NCBI RefSeq assembly: GCF_016592435.1 | Contig: NZ_AP014545.1 | Span: forward strand, 1,682,693-1,746,692 | Length of the DNA stretch: 64,000 nt | Source: Amphritea japonica ATCC BAA-1530 | Lineage (GTDB): Bacteria > Pseudomonadota > Gammaproteobacteria > Pseudomonadales > Balneatricaceae | Reading direction: 5' to 3' | Part shown: positions 48,205-57,031 of the stretch, piece after piece | Numbering within the stretch: the stretch's first letter is position 1 | How the letters are laid out: every line of letters starts with the position of its first letter | Position numbers and translations under genes: made by a program | The notes under the pieces: generated by a model | What the model was told of the DNA's origin: nothing | The model's input: only the letters and a program-made list of their open reading frames with translations | Databases searched by the model: none

Positions 48205-49557
48205 ATGGCGATTGGCTTTGATTTTGGAACATCGAATTGTTCGGTTGCTCATGTTATTAACGGGCATGTTCAAACGATTCCTTTATCCGATAACGAGTCG
48301 TTTATCCTATCGGCATTGTGCGCACCGACCCGTGAATCCGTTTCCGAGTATCTGTTTAGTTGCCTGGATATTTTACCCGGTAGCAGTGTTGGTGAAGAGG
48401 TGCTCAGAAATGCAATTGCCGAGAACCGTGCCGAGGGTTTGAACATCCAATTGGGTGATGTGCTCTTTGGCAATCAGGCTTTAGATCTGTATCTGGAAGA
48501 CCCTGATTTTGTCTACTACGTTAAGTCACCGAAATCCTTTCTCGGCACACAGCAGCTGCGTGAAACTCAGCTTGCACTGTTTGAAAATATTGTCTGTGCC
48601 ATGATGGCGAATGTCAAAAGCAGAGCTGAAGTGTATTTAGAGCGAGATATCAGTGAAACGGTAATCGGCAGGCCTATAAATTTTAATACGTTGGGGGGTG
48701 AAAAATCCAACATTCAGGCCGAAGGGATACTTCGCAGAGCAGCTTCCAGGGCAGGGTTCAAGCATATTGAATTTCAATTTGAACCTGTAGCCGCAGGCCT
48801 GGACTTTGAGTCGACTTTAACCTCCGAGAAGAATGTATTGGTGGTCGATATTGGCGGCGGCACATCTGACTGTTCACTGATACGTATGGGGCCTGAATGG
48901 CTGGAGAAAAAGGATCGAGCAGAGACGCTTTTGGCCCATGCTGGAAAGTCAGTGGGCGGTAATAATTTGGATATTGCTATCGCTTTCCAGCGGTTTATGC
49001 CGGAATTTGGCAAGGAAACTGACTTTAAATCAGGAAAGGTGATACCAACGATGACCTTTTGGGATGCGGTTGCAACGAATGATGTAAATGCGCAAAGAAG
49101 CTTTTACTCATATCAGAATTTGGACGCACTCAATCGAATACGCATGGATGCCAAGCATCCTGAAAAAATTGAAAGGCTGATTCAGGTGCACAAAAAAGCG
49201 TTGGGTCATATGGTCGTCGGAGAGTCTGAAAAGGCAAAAATTGCCCTATCAAATCAATCAGACTATACCGCGAATATCAATTTGTTATCAGAGACTGTTG
49301 ATATCCATCTATTATCAGAGCAGATGGAAAAATCTATTGCTGAGCCTATGCGTCAGATTAAAGGATTGATAGAAGAAATACTGCTACAAGGGGAGGTAAC
49401 ACCGGATGTGGTGTACATAACTGGTGGTTCTGCGCGTTCCCCTATTGTCAGAAAAGTTGTGGAATCAGTGTTGCCTGATATACCCATAGTCAGTGGTAAC
49501 TTTCTGAGCTCAGTGACTGAAGGCTTGGCACGATGGGCAAATTTATGTTTTAGATAA
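48205..49557 (+). CDS. yegD: YegD-family Hsp70-like protein
   Basis: 450 aa, the same length as E. coli YegD. It has the actin-like ATPase of Hsp70: FDFGTSNCSVA (phosphate 1), VVDIGGGTSDCSL (phosphate 2, near residue 213) and YITGGSARSPIV (adenosine, near 413). It lacks a full substrate-binding domain, so it is not a general chaperone, and its role is unknown. GAGGGTGAG precedes the ATG. Flanked by decayed DNA on the left and by repeat copies A and B on the two sides. Confidence 0.92.
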   Translation: MAIGFDFGTSNCSVAHVINGHVQTIPLSDNESFILSALCAPTRESVSEYLFSCLDILPGSSVGEEVLRNAIAENRAEGLNIQLGDVLFGNQALDLYLEDPDFVYYVKSPKSFLGTQQLRETQLALFENIVCAMMANVKSRAEVYLERDISETVIGRPINFNTLGGEKSNIQAEGILRRAASRAGFKHIEFQFEPVAAGLDFESTLTSEKNVLVVDIGGGTSDCSLIRMGPEWLEKKDRAETLLAHAGKSVGGNNLDIAIAFQRFMPEFGKETDFKSGKVIPTMTFWDAVATNDVNAQRSFYSYQNLDALNRIRMDAKHPEKIERLIQVHKKALGHMVVGESEKAKIALSNQSDYTANINLLSETVDIHLLSEQMEKSIAEPMRQIKGLIEEILLQGEVTPDVVYITGGSARSPIVRKVVESVLPDIPIVSGNFLSSVTEGLARWANLCFR

Positions 49558-49585
49558 ACCCTGGTGTCGCTCTGTTCAGGCTGAT

Positions 49586-49622
49586 AGCCGTTATTATAAC
49601 GGCTGTCATAAAATCATTTTTT
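49586..49622 (+). terminator. Probable terminator of yegD
   Basis: AGCCGTTA/TAACGGCT stem with a TTA loop (49586-49604), then an A/T-rich stretch with six T. The T-run is displaced by about 11 nt, so confidence is moderate. Confidence 0.55.
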
Positions 49623-49725
49623 CTGAATACTGTTTTCCATCAGATTAACGGCTGATGAGTTAAACATGCATATGTGTCCAGTATGTATCAATAGTAATAA
49701 TCCTGTTGTATAGGCTTCAAAATAG

Positions 49726-49830
49726 TCTTCGTTATAATTCCATTGTTAGTGTTAAAATGCCTGCCAAATCATGCGGTCTTTCGGGCTGTTTTGTCAGTGT
49801 TTAAAATACGTCGATACATCGTTGTATTTA
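49726..49830 (+). repeat. Dispersed promoter-like repeat, copy B
   Basis: TCTTCGTTATAAT, then TTAGTGTTAAAATGCCTGCC and a tail ending GTTGTATTTA, matching copy A along nearly its whole length and copy C over the first two-thirds. TAAAAT lies at 49753-49758. There is no plus-strand gene downstream: the next 130 nt hold only a short unlikely ORF before the convergent LysR gene. It may be an orphaned promoter. Confidence 0.7.
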
Positions 49831-49963
49831 ATACATTAATTGTCTTTACTGAGTAAAAGGGTTCTGAAATCTTATAGAACTCAACTATTCTTTGTATTTT
49901 CCTTAATCTCAGGTTCGTTCCCTGGAAATAATAATCCAGTCGTTATTCATTCATACCGAATGA

Positions 49964-50896
49964 TCAGAAATTCAACCTGGCTTCATGTAGGTTTGTTTTC
50001 ACTAATGAACGTATCAGCTCTGCTAATTGCCTGTAAAAACTACGGTTTGGTGAGTTCTGTCGCCATGCCAGTACATGGGTGCGATACAGATTCAGGTTTT
50101 CAATATCTCTGACGATCAACCCTTGGGGCTGGTGAATTTCAGAATAGATATAAAGCGAGGGTAAGAAAGTTAATCCCATCTGCATGATCACCATCTGCCG
50201 CAGGGCATCCAGGCTACTGCCCTCGTAATCCCTGGCAATAGTAGCTCCCAGTTCGGAACACAGAAGTTCCATCTGCTGGTAGCTACTGTACTGTTTTTCC
50301 AGTGTCAGTATGTTCTGATCTTTCAGATGATGGGAGCTGACTCTTTCCAGCTTAGCCAGTGGATGATCTTCTGGTGTAATCAGTTTAAGTGGTTCATCAA
50401 ATAGTACTTCAGTGGTCAGGCGAGGGTTGCTAAATGGTCGTGGAATCAGTACCAGGTCCAGTCGCCCCTCAAGCAGGTCAAGCTCTAATGCTTTTGGTGT
50501 GTTCTCCCTTACAAAGAGTTTAAGGGATGCGTAGGTTTGATGTAATCCCGGTAAGATATGCGGCAGCAGGTAGGGGCCGACGGTGGGTGATACCCCCATA
50601 CGGAAGATACCTCCAGGTCCATGATTAATCATCGCTGCCTGATCCAGAAGGCCATTCATTTCCTCAAGAACCTGACGGGCGTTTGACAGTAAATCCCTGC
50701 CTGCCGGGGTTAGAGTAGCCCCGCTGCGGCTACGTTCAATTAAGGTCAGGTTTAAGGTTTTTTCCAGGTTATAGATCTGAGCTGTCAGAGTTGGCTGACT
50801 GATTTTGAGTTGCTCTGCAGCGCTACGGAAAGTAGTGGATTCGGCCAGGCGAACAAAGTATTCCAACTGTTTAATGGTCGGTTTTTCCAGGGCCAT
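49964..50896 (-). CDS. OxyR-like LysR regulator lacking the peroxidatic cysteine
   Basis: 310 aa. The helix-turn-helix (AEQLKISQPTLTAQIYNLEKTL) and the effector domain IGxxPTVGPYLLPHILPGLHQTY-like segment (GVSPTVGPYLLPHILPGL) are close to OxyR. In the redox loop, OxyR has C199 and C208. Here the aligned positions are Ser204 and Cys213 (LEKQYSSYQQMELLCSELGA). It is therefore unlikely to sense peroxide by the classical disulfide. It is divergent from the Mrp operon, with an OxyR-type palindrome in between. Confidence 0.88.
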   Translation of the reverse strand: MALEKPTIKQLEYFVRLAESTTFRSAAEQLKISQPTLTAQIYNLEKTLNLTLIERSRSGATLTPAGRDLLSNARQVLEEMNGLLDQAAMINHGPGGIFRMGVSPTVGPYLLPHILPGLHQTYASLKLFVRENTPKALELDLLEGRLDLVLIPRPFSNPRLTTEVLFDEPLKLITPEDHPLAKLERVSSHHLKDQNILTLEKQYSSYQQMELLCSELGATIARDYEGSSLDALRQMVIMQMGLTFLPSLYIYSEIHQPQGLIVRDIENLNLYRTHVLAWRQNSPNRSFYRQLAELIRSLVKTNLHEARLNF

Positions 50897-50927
50897 AATT
50901 GTAAATCCTCAGGCGTTTAAATCTCAC

Positions 50928-50950
50928 ATTGATAGGATTATCCTATCAAT
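50928..50950. promoter_or_regulatory. Perfect LysR-type operator (ATAG-N7-CTAT)
   Basis: ATTGATAGGAT, one central T, ATCCTATCAAT: 11-bp perfect arms. It contains ATAG-N7-CTAT, the OxyR half-site consensus, and the T-N11-A pattern of LysR regulators. It lies 32 nt upstream of the OxyR-like gene and about 275 nt upstream of mnhE. Confidence 0.75.
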
Positions 50951-51224
50951 AAAATTAAATAATCTCTATTGAGCTATCAGGTGTAGCATCGCAATATTAA
51001 GCCTTATGTTTGATCTGGGATTATGAAAAAGCCGCAATGGATTGAACAATTATAGGTCTTCTGAAGTCACAGAGAGCATTTCTTGCGAATAATAAAAGAC
51101 TGTTCCGTTGGTAGTCATTGATAGTGAGCTACCATTAAAAAAGGGCGTTTGAAGGCCTTTAAGATCGGTTAGCCTTGCTGGACAAAACAAGAACAGTTTC
51201 GGGAAGAAAGTGGAGCGGTATTAC
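50951..51224 (+). promoter_or_regulatory. Divergent region upstream of the Mrp operon
   Basis: About 270 bases without a gene between the palindrome and mnhE. AT-rich at the left. Two further CTAT tetramers lie at 50966 and 50974, close to the palindrome. The mrp promoter must lie here but I could not assign its elements. GGAG at 51212-51215 serves mnhE. Confidence 0.45.
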
Positions 51225-51701
51225 ATGCATATTGCTAAATGGGCGGTAGTACTTTCAATATTCTGGTTGTTGCTTTCCGGCTTCATCGAACCGCTCTTAC
51301 TGAGTTTCGGTGCCATATCCGTCGTTATCGTGCTGTTTATCTTAAAGCGTATGGATAAAGTCGAAAATGAGCCCGGGCAGATAGGTACAAGTATTCGACT
51401 AATCCGGTATACCCCCTGGCTGATCGGGCAGATTTTTAGTTCTGCTATCCATGTCACGAAACTGATCTGGGGTTCACCTGATAAGGTTTCGCCTGCCATC
51501 GAAAAAATTAACGCAAAAGACGTACCTGCAAGCAGCCGTGTGCTTTATGCAAATTCAATAACTCTGACTCCAGGCACATTGAGTGTGGATCTGGACGAAA
51601 GTGAAGTGACTGTTCATGCGCTGCACAAATCGTCAATCGAAGAACTGCAAAAAGGTCAGATGGAAAAGAAAATTACCGGTATCTGGGGCGAAAACAAATG
51701 A
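51225..51701 (+). CDS. mnhE: Mrp cation/H+ antiporter subunit E
   Basis: Membrane subunit of the multi-subunit Mrp-type monovalent cation/proton antiporter, which exports Na+ in exchange for H+. It is 158 aa from the ATG at 51225. The GTG at 51210 is possible, but GGAG at 51212-51215 fits the ATG with 9 nt spacing. Two N-terminal helices, then the MnhE signature ANSITLTPGTLSVDLDESEVTVHAL. It is the first gene of a tightly packed operon and overlaps mnhF by 4 nt. Confidence 0.92.
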   Translation: MHIAKWAVVLSIFWLLLSGFIEPLLLSFGAISVVIVLFILKRMDKVENEPGQIGTSIRLIRYTPWLIGQIFSSAIHVTKLIWGSPDKVSPAIEKINAKDVPASSRVLYANSITLTPGTLSVDLDESEVTVHALHKSSIEELQKGQMEKKITGIWGENK

Positions 51702-51964
51702 CGGACATTCTGGCAGCAGCCTGCATAGCTATTCTGGTGGTTATGGCACTAGCCCTTATCAGGGCATTTAAGGCACCTACGGTTTACGATCGGGTACTTG
51801 GCGTAAATATGTTCGGCACCAAGACCGTTCTGTTTATTGCCGTTAGCGGATTTCTGATGGGTCGACCTGATTTTCTGGATATCGCCATAGTCTACGCGTT
51901 GATTAATTTTATTGGGATGGTCGCGGTACTTCGATTCTTCGAATATACCTCACCCATTGAATAA
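51698..51964 (+). CDS. mnhF: Mrp antiporter subunit F
   Basis: Three-helix membrane subunit, 88 aa. ALALIRAFKAPTVYDRVLGVNMFGTKTV is the MnhF/PhaF signature, with the conserved Asp in VYDRVL. The start overlaps mnhE (ATGA). Followed 23 nt later by mnhG. Confidence 0.93.
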   Translation: MTDILAAACIAILVVMALALIRAFKAPTVYDRVLGVNMFGTKTVLFIAVSGFLMGRPDFLDIAIVYALINFIGMVAVLRFFEYTSPIE

Positions 51965-51987
51965 CAACTTAGTATAAGTGATAAGCC

Positions 51988-52320
51988 ATGGATTTCCTGG
52001 ACATTGTCAGCAGCATACTGCTTCTTGCAGGGGTGTTTTTTGGATTGAGCGGTGCTGTCGGGCTGTTCCGGTTCCCGGATTTTTTTACCCGGATACACGC
52101 AGCCAGTGTTACTGATTCCATAGCCGCTATCCTGATTATCGGCGGTTTACTGTTACAAACCTCATTTGATCTGAATACGGCCAAGTTAGTGTTTATTCTG
52201 CTGTTTCTGATGGTTACCAGTCCCACGGCCTCCCATGCACTGGCAAAATCTGCCCGCCATGGTGGATTACTTACACTGGCAGAAACCAACCCGCAAGATA
52301 AACAGGAGAGTGCTAAGTAA
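51988..52320 (+). CDS. mnhG: Mrp antiporter subunit G
   Basis: Three-helix subunit, 110 aa. GLFRFPDFFTRIHAASVTDS is the MnhG signature, and TSPTASHALAKSARHGG follows near the C-terminus. The stop overlaps the next start by one base (TAATG), implying coupled translation. Confidence 0.94.
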   Translation: MDFLDIVSSILLLAGVFFGLSGAVGLFRFPDFFTRIHAASVTDSIAAILIIGGLLLQTSFDLNTAKLVFILLFLMVTSPTASHALAKSARHGGLLTLAETNPQDKQESAK

Positions 52321-53297
52321 TGGCCGAGTTTATTGATCTGGTGCTGTTGGCAATGCTTGCGCTGACCGCCTTGCGGATCATTTTCTTAAAAGATCTGTTT
52401 GCTGTTGTGATGCTGTTCGGTATCTACAGTTTTCTATCCGCTTTGATATTTCTGAACCTTGATGCGGTTGACGTAGCTTTTACTGAGGCCTCTGTTGGTG
52501 CGGGTATCTCTACGGTTCTGATGCTTGTAACCCTGGCAATGACTGGCCGGAAAGAGAAACAGAGTACACACTCTACGCTACTGCCGCTATTTGTTGTCCT
52601 GGTCACAGGTGCTGCGTTAATTTATGGCACTCTTGATATGCCGCCTTTCGGACATCCCGATAATCCAGTGCATCAGCATGTTGCACCTCGTTATATTGAA
52701 GAGTCTCCGAAAGAAGTCGGCTTACCTAATATGGTTACATCGGTGTTAGCCAGTTATCGCGGCTTCGATACGCTGGGTGAAACGGTCGTAGTATTCTCTG
52801 CTGTTATTGGTGTTCTCTCACTGTTGGGAGTAAGACGTAAGAAGAGAAAAGACCTTGAGTCGGGTCTGGAATCACATAGAGTGCTGCATGTGGTTGCCAA
52901 AATCATTATCCCTCTGGTTATTCTGTTTGCCTTATATGTTCAGTTCCATGGTGATTTCGGCCCGGGAGGAGGTTTCCAGGCCGGTGTAATCGCAGCCGCT
53001 GCTTTTATTTTGTATGCACTGGTTCTTGGGCTGCCTAAAGCATTTGCAGTGGTAGGGCCCAGATTCCTACAGTGGATGGCCGCTGTTGGTGTGCTGCTCT
53101 ATGCCAGTGTTGGGCTGTACAGTATGTATAGAGGCGGTCATTTCCTCGATTACAATCAACTTGCCGCAGATCCGATAGCCGGTCAGCACTACGGCATTAT
53201 TATTATTGAGCTGGGTGTGGGTATTACCGTATTTGCGGTCATGCTGAATATTTTCTATGCCTTTGGCAGCCAGGCAGAGAGGTCAAACGTCCAGTGA
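52320..53297 (+). CDS. DUF4040-MnhB fused antiporter subunit
   Basis: 325 aa combining parts that in canonical Mrp are the C-terminal region of subunit A and subunit B. Residues ~1-85 are DUF4040 (RIIFLKDLFAVVMLFGIYS, DAVDVAFTEASVGAGI). The middle resembles MbhE (ASYRGFDTLGETVVVFSAVIGVLSLLG). The end is MnhB (HGDFGPGGGFQAGVIAAAAFIL, EDGVGIT-like ELGVGITVFAVM). This is typical of Mrp clusters without a full-length MnhA. It overlaps mnhC by 4 nt. Confidence 0.9.
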   Translation: MAEFIDLVLLAMLALTALRIIFLKDLFAVVMLFGIYSFLSALIFLNLDAVDVAFTEASVGAGISTVLMLVTLAMTGRKEKQSTHSTLLPLFVVLVTGAALIYGTLDMPPFGHPDNPVHQHVAPRYIEESPKEVGLPNMVTSVLASYRGFDTLGETVVVFSAVIGVLSLLGVRRKKRKDLESGLESHRVLHVVAKIIIPLVILFALYVQFHGDFGPGGGFQAGVIAAAAFILYALVLGLPKAFAVVGPRFLQWMAAVGVLLYASVGLYSMYRGGHFLDYNQLAADPIAGQHYGIIIIELGVGITVFAVMLNIFYAFGSQAERSNVQ

Positions 53298-53650
53298 GCT
53301 TTATTCTCGATTACTACAACTACTGGGTCGTCGTATTTCTGATGATGGCCGGTTTTTATATCGTTATTTCTGCAAATAACCTGGTTAAGAAGATTGTCGG
53401 CCTGAATATTTTTCAGACCTCGGTCTTCATGCTCTATATCTCTATGGGTAAGGTCAGCGGAGGTACAGCTCCTATCGCTGTTGAGGGAGTTACTCAATAT
53501 TCCAATCCTCTTCCACACGTCCTTATTCTTACAGCCATTGTTGTTGGTGTTGCCACAACGGCGGTGGGTCTTGCGCTGATTGTTCGGATCAAACGAGCTT
53601 ATGGAACTGTTGAGGAGAATGAATTTGATAATAAGGATGATGTTATCTGA
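53294..53650 (+). CDS. mnhC: Mrp antiporter subunit C (NuoK-like)
   Basis: 118 aa, three helices, homologous to complex I NuoK. NNLVKKIVGLNIFQTSVFMLYISMG and NPLPHVLILTAIVVGVATTAVGLAL are the family blocks. GTG start overlapping the preceding gene. Its stop overlaps the next start by one base (TGATG). Confidence 0.93.
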   Translation: MSFILDYYNYWVVVFLMMAGFYIVISANNLVKKIVGLNIFQTSVFMLYISMGKVSGGTAPIAVEGVTQYSNPLPHVLILTAIVVGVATTAVGLALIVRIKRAYGTVEENEFDNKDDVI

Positions 53651-55215
53651 TGCTTGAACAACATTTAGCAGCACTTCCTATTATTCTGCCCCTGATTGCT
53701 GCGCCAATAGCACTTATCCTGGGGCGATCAATACTTTCCTGGGGTTTTGCCACCCTGGTCAGTGGCCTGGCATTTCTGCTGTCCTGGCAACTCCTGGCAG
53801 TAGCACTATCTGATGGTGTGCTCAGCTATGCCGTAGGCGGCTGGGCGCCTCCCTGGGGGATTGAACTACGAGTTGATGCTGCCAATGCCTTTGTATTGCT
53901 GGCGGTAACTGCCATCTCTACACTGGTATTAGTTTATTCGAAACACAGCATCGAAAAAGAGGTGAAAGCTGCCAATCATACTCTTTTCTACACCGCGCAC
54001 TTATTATGCCTGGCGGGCCTTTCAGGCATATTGATAACAGGTGATGCGTTTAACCTGTTTGTATTCCTGGAAATCTCTTCCCTGGCAACCTACACCTTAG
54101 TGAGTCTGGCTTCAGACAGGCGTTGTCTTACCGCCGCTTTCCGTTATCTGGTAATGGGTACAATCGGTGCGACCTTTATTCTGATCGGTGTTGGCTTGCT
54201 GTATATGAAAACCGGCACCCTGAATATGCTGGACCTGGCAGAAAGAATCGACTTTTACGATAGCAGTCGCACGATTAACACCGGACTTGCGTTCATCATG
54301 GTGGGCGTCAGTATCAAGCTTGCACTATTTCCACTGCATATGTGGTTGCCGCCGGCATATACCCATGCGCCTTCGGCAGTGACAGCATTCCTGGCCAGTA
54401 CCGCTACAAAAGTTGCGGTCTACGTCATGATCCGCTTTATCTTCACGGTGTTCGGCATTGATCATGTGTTTGTTGATATGGGGATGGGGCTTATTCTGAT
54501 GGTGCTGGCCGTTGTCGCTATCTTCAAATGCTCCTATATGGCAACCGTACAAAGCAACGTTAAAACTGTTCTTGCCTACAGTAGTGTTGCCCAGATTGGC
54601 TATATGGTTCTGGGGCTTAGCCTGGTCAGTGTATCCGGACTCATGGCCAGTATGATCCATATCTTCAACCATGCCCTGATGAAGGGAGCCCTGTTTATGG
54701 CTGTGGGTGCAGTGTTTTATCGCGTTGGCTCTGTCGATATCAAAGACTTTGCCGGATTAGGCAGGAAAATGCCTTTGACGATGGCGGCGTTTACCATTGC
54801 AGGTCTGAGTATTATTGGTGTGCCGCTTACCGTAGGCTTTGTCAGTAAATGGTACCTAGTCATTGCGGCGCTAGAACAGGATCAATGGTTTGTGGCTGCG
54901 TTGGTTTTGGTCGGTTCACTCTTTGCTGTTATTTATATTGGCCGGATTATTGAAGCTGCTTACTTTCAAAAGCTTCCTGAATCACGGAGTTCAGAAGATA
55001 TTAAAGAGGTTTCATGGCTGATGCTGGTTCCTATGTGGGTTCTTGTTATTGCTAATATCTACTTCGGTGTTGATACCAGCCTGACAACTGAAGCGGCGAA
55101 CAGTGCTTCAGAATGGCTTTTTCAAACTAACAATATGTTAGAAAACAAGGCGATGGAAGGCGATGTGTTGGAAGGCCGTGCTTTGGAAGAAAGGGCGCAG
55201 GAGGTTTCTTCATGA
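53650..55215 (+). CDS. mnhD: Mrp antiporter subunit D, proton channel 1
   Basis: 521 aa, about 14 helices, homologous to complex I NuoL/M/N. The proton-channel blocks GDAFNLFVFLEISSLATYTLVSL, KLALFPLHMWLPPAYTHAPSAVTAFLA and KTVLAYSSVAQIGYMVLGLS are intact. The C-terminal tail after residue ~480 is Glu-rich with repeat-like LEGRALEERAQE and is probably cytoplasmic. It overlaps the next gene by 4 nt. Confidence 0.93.
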   Translation: MLEQHLAALPIILPLIAAPIALILGRSILSWGFATLVSGLAFLLSWQLLAVALSDGVLSYAVGGWAPPWGIELRVDAANAFVLLAVTAISTLVLVYSKHSIEKEVKAANHTLFYTAHLLCLAGLSGILITGDAFNLFVFLEISSLATYTLVSLASDRRCLTAAFRYLVMGTIGATFILIGVGLLYMKTGTLNMLDLAERIDFYDSSRTINTGLAFIMVGVSIKLALFPLHMWLPPAYTHAPSAVTAFLASTATKVAVYVMIRFIFTVFGIDHVFVDMGMGLILMVLAVVAIFKCSYMATVQSNVKTVLAYSSVAQIGYMVLGLSLVSVSGLMASMIHIFNHALMKGALFMAVGAVFYRVGSVDIKDFAGLGRKMPLTMAAFTIAGLSIIGVPLTVGFVSKWYLVIAALEQDQWFVAALVLVGSLFAVIYIGRIIEAAYFQKLPESRSSEDIKEVSWLMLVPMWVLVIANIYFGVDTSLTTEAANSASEWLFQTNNMLENKAMEGDVLEGRALEERAQEVSS

Positions 55216-56711
55216 ATCTCTGGCAAGCGCTGGAGCCTGCACAGTTAATTACATTATCTATCTGTATTCCATTTGTTGGTGCGCTGCTTGTTATCGCAAC
55301 GGGGAAAAGACCGAACCTGCGTGAAGCTGTAACACTGATAACGGCGGCAATACTGTTCAGTATTGTTCTGGCAATTACCGATTATACTTTCCTGGGAACA
55401 ACGCTTCAGCTGGATGTGGTTGAACTGTTTCCCGGGCTTGGCATCAGCTTTAATGTTGAGCCATTAGGTGTTCTGTTTGCTCTGGTGGCCAGTTTTCTGT
55501 GGATTGTCACCAGCATATACGCCATTGGATATATGCGGGGCCATAATGAAATAAATCAGACACGCTTCTTCTGTTGCTTTGCTCTGTCAATCAGTTCCGT
55601 CATGGGTATCTGCTTTTCAGGAAACCTGCTGACGCTGTTCATTTTCTATGAAGTGCTAACCCTTTCCACTTATCCTCTGGTAACACATGCTGGCAACGAT
55701 GCGGCGAAGCAGGGGGGACGGGTCTACCTGGGTATTCTTCTGAGTACCTCAATCGCATTCTTACTATTCGCGATACTTGGCACTTATGCTCTGACCGGAA
55801 CGCTGGATTTTCGTGCTGGCGGTATTTTTGATGACTCACATAATAAAGTGGTTCTCAGTATTCTACTGGTTTTGTTCTGCTACGGTGTTGGTAAAGCGGC
55901 TATTATGCCTTTCCATCGCTGGTTACCCGCTGCGATGGTTGCACCTACTCCGGTAAGTGCCTTATTGCACGCCGTTGCTGTCGTAAAAGCCGGCGTATTC
56001 AGTATTCTTAAAATCGTTATCTATATCTTTGGTATTGAAGGCCTGAAGGATCTGGTGACAACCGATGTCATGCTATATGTCGGTGCGGCGACAATAGTGC
56101 TGTCATCCTCTATAGCCATGACTAAGGATAACCTGAAGGCACGACTGGCCTATTCAACTGTGAGCCAGCTTAGTTATATCGTGGTAGGTGCGCTTCTCGC
56201 TTCTTCGATCGCCAGTGCCGGTGCTGCCTTGCACATCGCTACGCATGCGGTTGGGAAGATCACGCTGTTCTTCTGTGCCGGTGCCATTATGGTTGCCAGC
56301 CATAAGAAAAACATAAGCGATATGGTTGGTCTGGGTCGCAAAATGCCCATTACCTTCGCTGCGTTTACTATCGGTGCTATCAGTATTATCGGTTTGCCGC
56401 CTATGGCGGGGACATGGAGTAAATGGTATCTCGCCATTGGTGCACTAGAAACGGATAAATTCATTATTGTGGCGGTACTGATGGTGAGCTCTTTATTGAA
56501 CATCGCTTACCTGTTACCGATTCCTATCAAGGCCTTCTTTAGTAAACCTGTTGAAGGTGCTGAACCATGGCGCTGGTCGCAGACTGAGGAAGCGCCGCTA
56601 CCGATACTGGTTGCCCTGATCATCACTTCGGGCTGTTGCCTGGCACTGTTCTTCTATCTTCAGCCCCTGGTCGATCTTATTAATCTGATTCCGGGAGTCT
56701 CAACCAAATGA
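55212..56711 (+). CDS. Mrp-type proton channel subunit 2
   Basis: 499 aa, about 14 helices, NuoL/M-like. ETLTLSTYPLVTH-type segment (FYEVLTLSTYPLVTHAG), GKAAIMPFHRWLPAAMVAPTPVSALLHAVAVVKAGV and LAYSTVSQLSYIVVGALL are the antiporter-family blocks. The wording HAVAVVKAGVFSILKIV is nearer to the MnhA/NuoL branch than subunit 1, so it may stand in for the N-terminal channel part of MnhA. Confidence 0.9.
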   Translation: MNLWQALEPAQLITLSICIPFVGALLVIATGKRPNLREAVTLITAAILFSIVLAITDYTFLGTTLQLDVVELFPGLGISFNVEPLGVLFALVASFLWIVTSIYAIGYMRGHNEINQTRFFCCFALSISSVMGICFSGNLLTLFIFYEVLTLSTYPLVTHAGNDAAKQGGRVYLGILLSTSIAFLLFAILGTYALTGTLDFRAGGIFDDSHNKVVLSILLVLFCYGVGKAAIMPFHRWLPAAMVAPTPVSALLHAVAVVKAGVFSILKIVIYIFGIEGLKDLVTTDVMLYVGAATIVLSSSIAMTKDNLKARLAYSTVSQLSYIVVGALLASSIASAGAALHIATHAVGKITLFFCAGAIMVASHKKNISDMVGLGRKMPITFAAFTIGAISIIGLPPMAGTWSKWYLAIGALETDKFIIVAVLMVSSLLNIAYLLPIPIKAFFSKPVEGAEPWRWSQTEEAPLPILVALIITSGCCLALFFYLQPLVDLINLIPGVSTK

Positions 56712-56776
56712 CAGTCTCAATTGATATGACAGCGTCTACGGATATGAGCGCATCACCGAATAGGGGGGAAGGCTAG

Positions 56777-57031
56777 ATGTCTGATAATCACCATTCAGAT
56801 GGCTGGTTTGATAAACCAGAAAACGTAAGAAAAATGTTAAGAGTTTTTTATGTTATCTGCGGACTGTTAGTTTTGGTTGATTTTATCGTGCACAGGCATG
56901 TCTACCATGACTGGGAGAACATCCCGGCCTTTTATGCAATTTATGGTTTTGTGGGTTGTGTCGTTCTGGTACTGATAGCCAAAGAGATGCGGAAATTCCT
57001 GATGCGTGGGGAAGATTACTACGATGAATAG
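56777..57031 (+). CDS. Small two-helix membrane protein in the Mrp operon
   Basis: 84 aa. A polar N-terminus (MSDNHHSDGWFDKPENVRKM) precedes two helices (residues ~22-40 and ~52-70) and an acidic tail RGEDYYDE. It sits between the second and third channel subunits with an 8-nt overlap into the third, so it is almost certainly a component or assembly factor. I know no function for the family. GGGGGAAGG precedes the ATG. Confidence 0.8.
   Translation: MSDNHHSDGWFDKPENVRKMLRVFYVICGLLVLVDFIVHRHVYHDWENIPAFYAIYGFVGCVVLVLIAKEMRKFLMRGEDYYDE

Noticed and set aside
49840-50112. 90-aa plus-strand ORF after repeat copy B
   Set aside because: It starts with TTG, has no ribosome-binding site, and its second half is antisense to the OxyR-like gene.
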